Part shown: in pieces, positions 6,105 through 6,557 of the stretch
How the letters are laid out: the number at the start of each line of letters is the position of its first letter
How positions within the stretch are numbered: the first letter of the stretch is position 1
NCBI GenBank assembly: GCA_011390855.1
Contig: JAABRN010000018.1
Span: 1 to 6,557, forward strand
Direction: 5' to 3'
Origin: Hydrogenophaga sp.
GTDB lineage: Bacteria; Pseudomonadota; Gammaproteobacteria; Burkholderiales; Burkholderiaceae_C
DNA: 6,557 bases
Notes under the pieces: generated by a model
The model's input: only the letters and a program-made list of their open reading frames with translations
Told to the model about the DNA's origin: nothing
Databases searched by the model: none
Position numbers and translations under genes: made by a program

Positions 6105-6557
6105 GGGATGATATCGTTGGAGCCGTAATTTGTGACCGCCATCAGATCATGCTGAATATCCAATCCATGTGGAAAATCGAATCCTGGAATTTCTCCTGTT
6201 TGCATTAAATCGTCGGGGTCAAAGATTTTTACGCAATTGTTGAACTGGTCAGTTACAAACAGCTGGCCATTATGGATTATGCAGCAGTCAAAATGGCAAT
6301 CCACATAGGAGGCCACTCGAATCAGATGCTGTGTTCCATTGGCTACATCAATTTCGAACAGCATCAAGTCTGACCGGTACATTGTGTGTTGATTAGGCCG
6401 AGGGTTTCCTAGCGTTGTAAGCACGATCACCCGAGTTTTGGATGGAAAACAGACGTCCTGGGCTTTCGATGCAAGCGGAATGTGGAGGAGTGTTTCCCTT
6501 TGGTCTTCATAAAAAAAATAGACACCCTTTTTCTTGTTTGTGTTTGTGATGGAAATG
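5987..6557 (-). CDS. Beta-propeller-like hypothetical protein, 5' end outside window, possibly frameshifted
   Basis: The frame is open from the window edge (first full codon at 6556) to a TGA at 5987, giving 189 visible residues, so the N-terminus is missing. The GTG at 6430 lies inside the coding sequence and is not the start: the residues before it, including KAQDVCFPSKTRVIVLTT (31-48), read as ordinary protein. HNGQLFVTDQFNNCVKIFD (95-113) and FPHGLDIQHDLMAVTNYGSN (128-147) look like blade repeats of NHL/six-bladed propeller proteins. No catalytic motif is seen. GC content is about 45% against roughly 60% in the other genes. After residue 150 the sequence turns odd (MLMLMKFRYRTRSWIRRWK), while another frame gives more natural protein from that point, so the end may be out of frame. 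Function is unknown; a place in glycan metabolism is only suggested by position. Confidence 0.6.
   Translation of the reverse strand, partial: ISITNTNKKKGVYFFYEDQRETLLHIPLASKAQDVCFPSKTRVIVLTTLGNPRPNQHTMYRSDLMLFEIDVANGTQHLIRVASYVDCHFDCCIIHNGQLFVTDQFNNCVKIFDPDDLMQTGEIPGFDFPHGLDIQHDLMAVTNYGSNDIIPMKTLASHGPKMLMLMKFRYRTRSWIRRWKSRQQHRAYG

Overview
The window suggests a Gram-negative betaproteobacterium, probably of the Burkholderiales and perhaps near Comamonadaceae. This rests on the character of the proteins, the GC-rich genes (about 57-67% GC in the lines I counted by hand) and the O-antigen/exopolysaccharide gene content. The assignment is an inference and I cannot fix the genus. All genes lie on the minus strand, so transcription runs from high to low coordinates.

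Layout in the direction of transcription: (1) 6557 to 5987, the 3' part of an AT-richer gene (about 45% GC) for a beta-propeller-like protein. It is cut by the window edge and may carry a frameshift near 6105, with a possible shifted continuation to 5808. (2) About 100-280 bases without a convincing gene. (3) A tightly coupled block: a family 2 glycosyltransferase (5710-4760), an acyltransferase-3 family membrane O-acetylase (4760-3621), a short-chain dehydrogenase/epimerase-type reductase (3624-2698) and a small monotopic sugar-1-phosphate transferase (2701-2141). Each junction overlaps by 1 or 4 bases (TGATG, ATGA, ATGA). (4) A 142-base gap. (5) A 650-residue membrane-anchored nucleotide-sugar 4,6-dehydratase of the WbpM/PglF/CapD family (1998-46).

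The three genes at the low-coordinate end form a recognisable start-of-glycan module. The dehydratase turns UDP-GlcNAc into its 4-keto-6-deoxy form, the reductase would reduce C4 to give QuiNAc or FucNAc, and the PglC/WreU-like transferase would load the sugar phosphate on undecaprenyl phosphate. The glycosyltransferase and acetylase upstream would add or modify later sugars. No flippase, polymerase or ligase is present, so the window is the end of a larger O-antigen, capsule or exopolysaccharide cluster. I see no evidence of a wholly new system. The least explained items are the possibly frameshifted propeller gene and its composition change.
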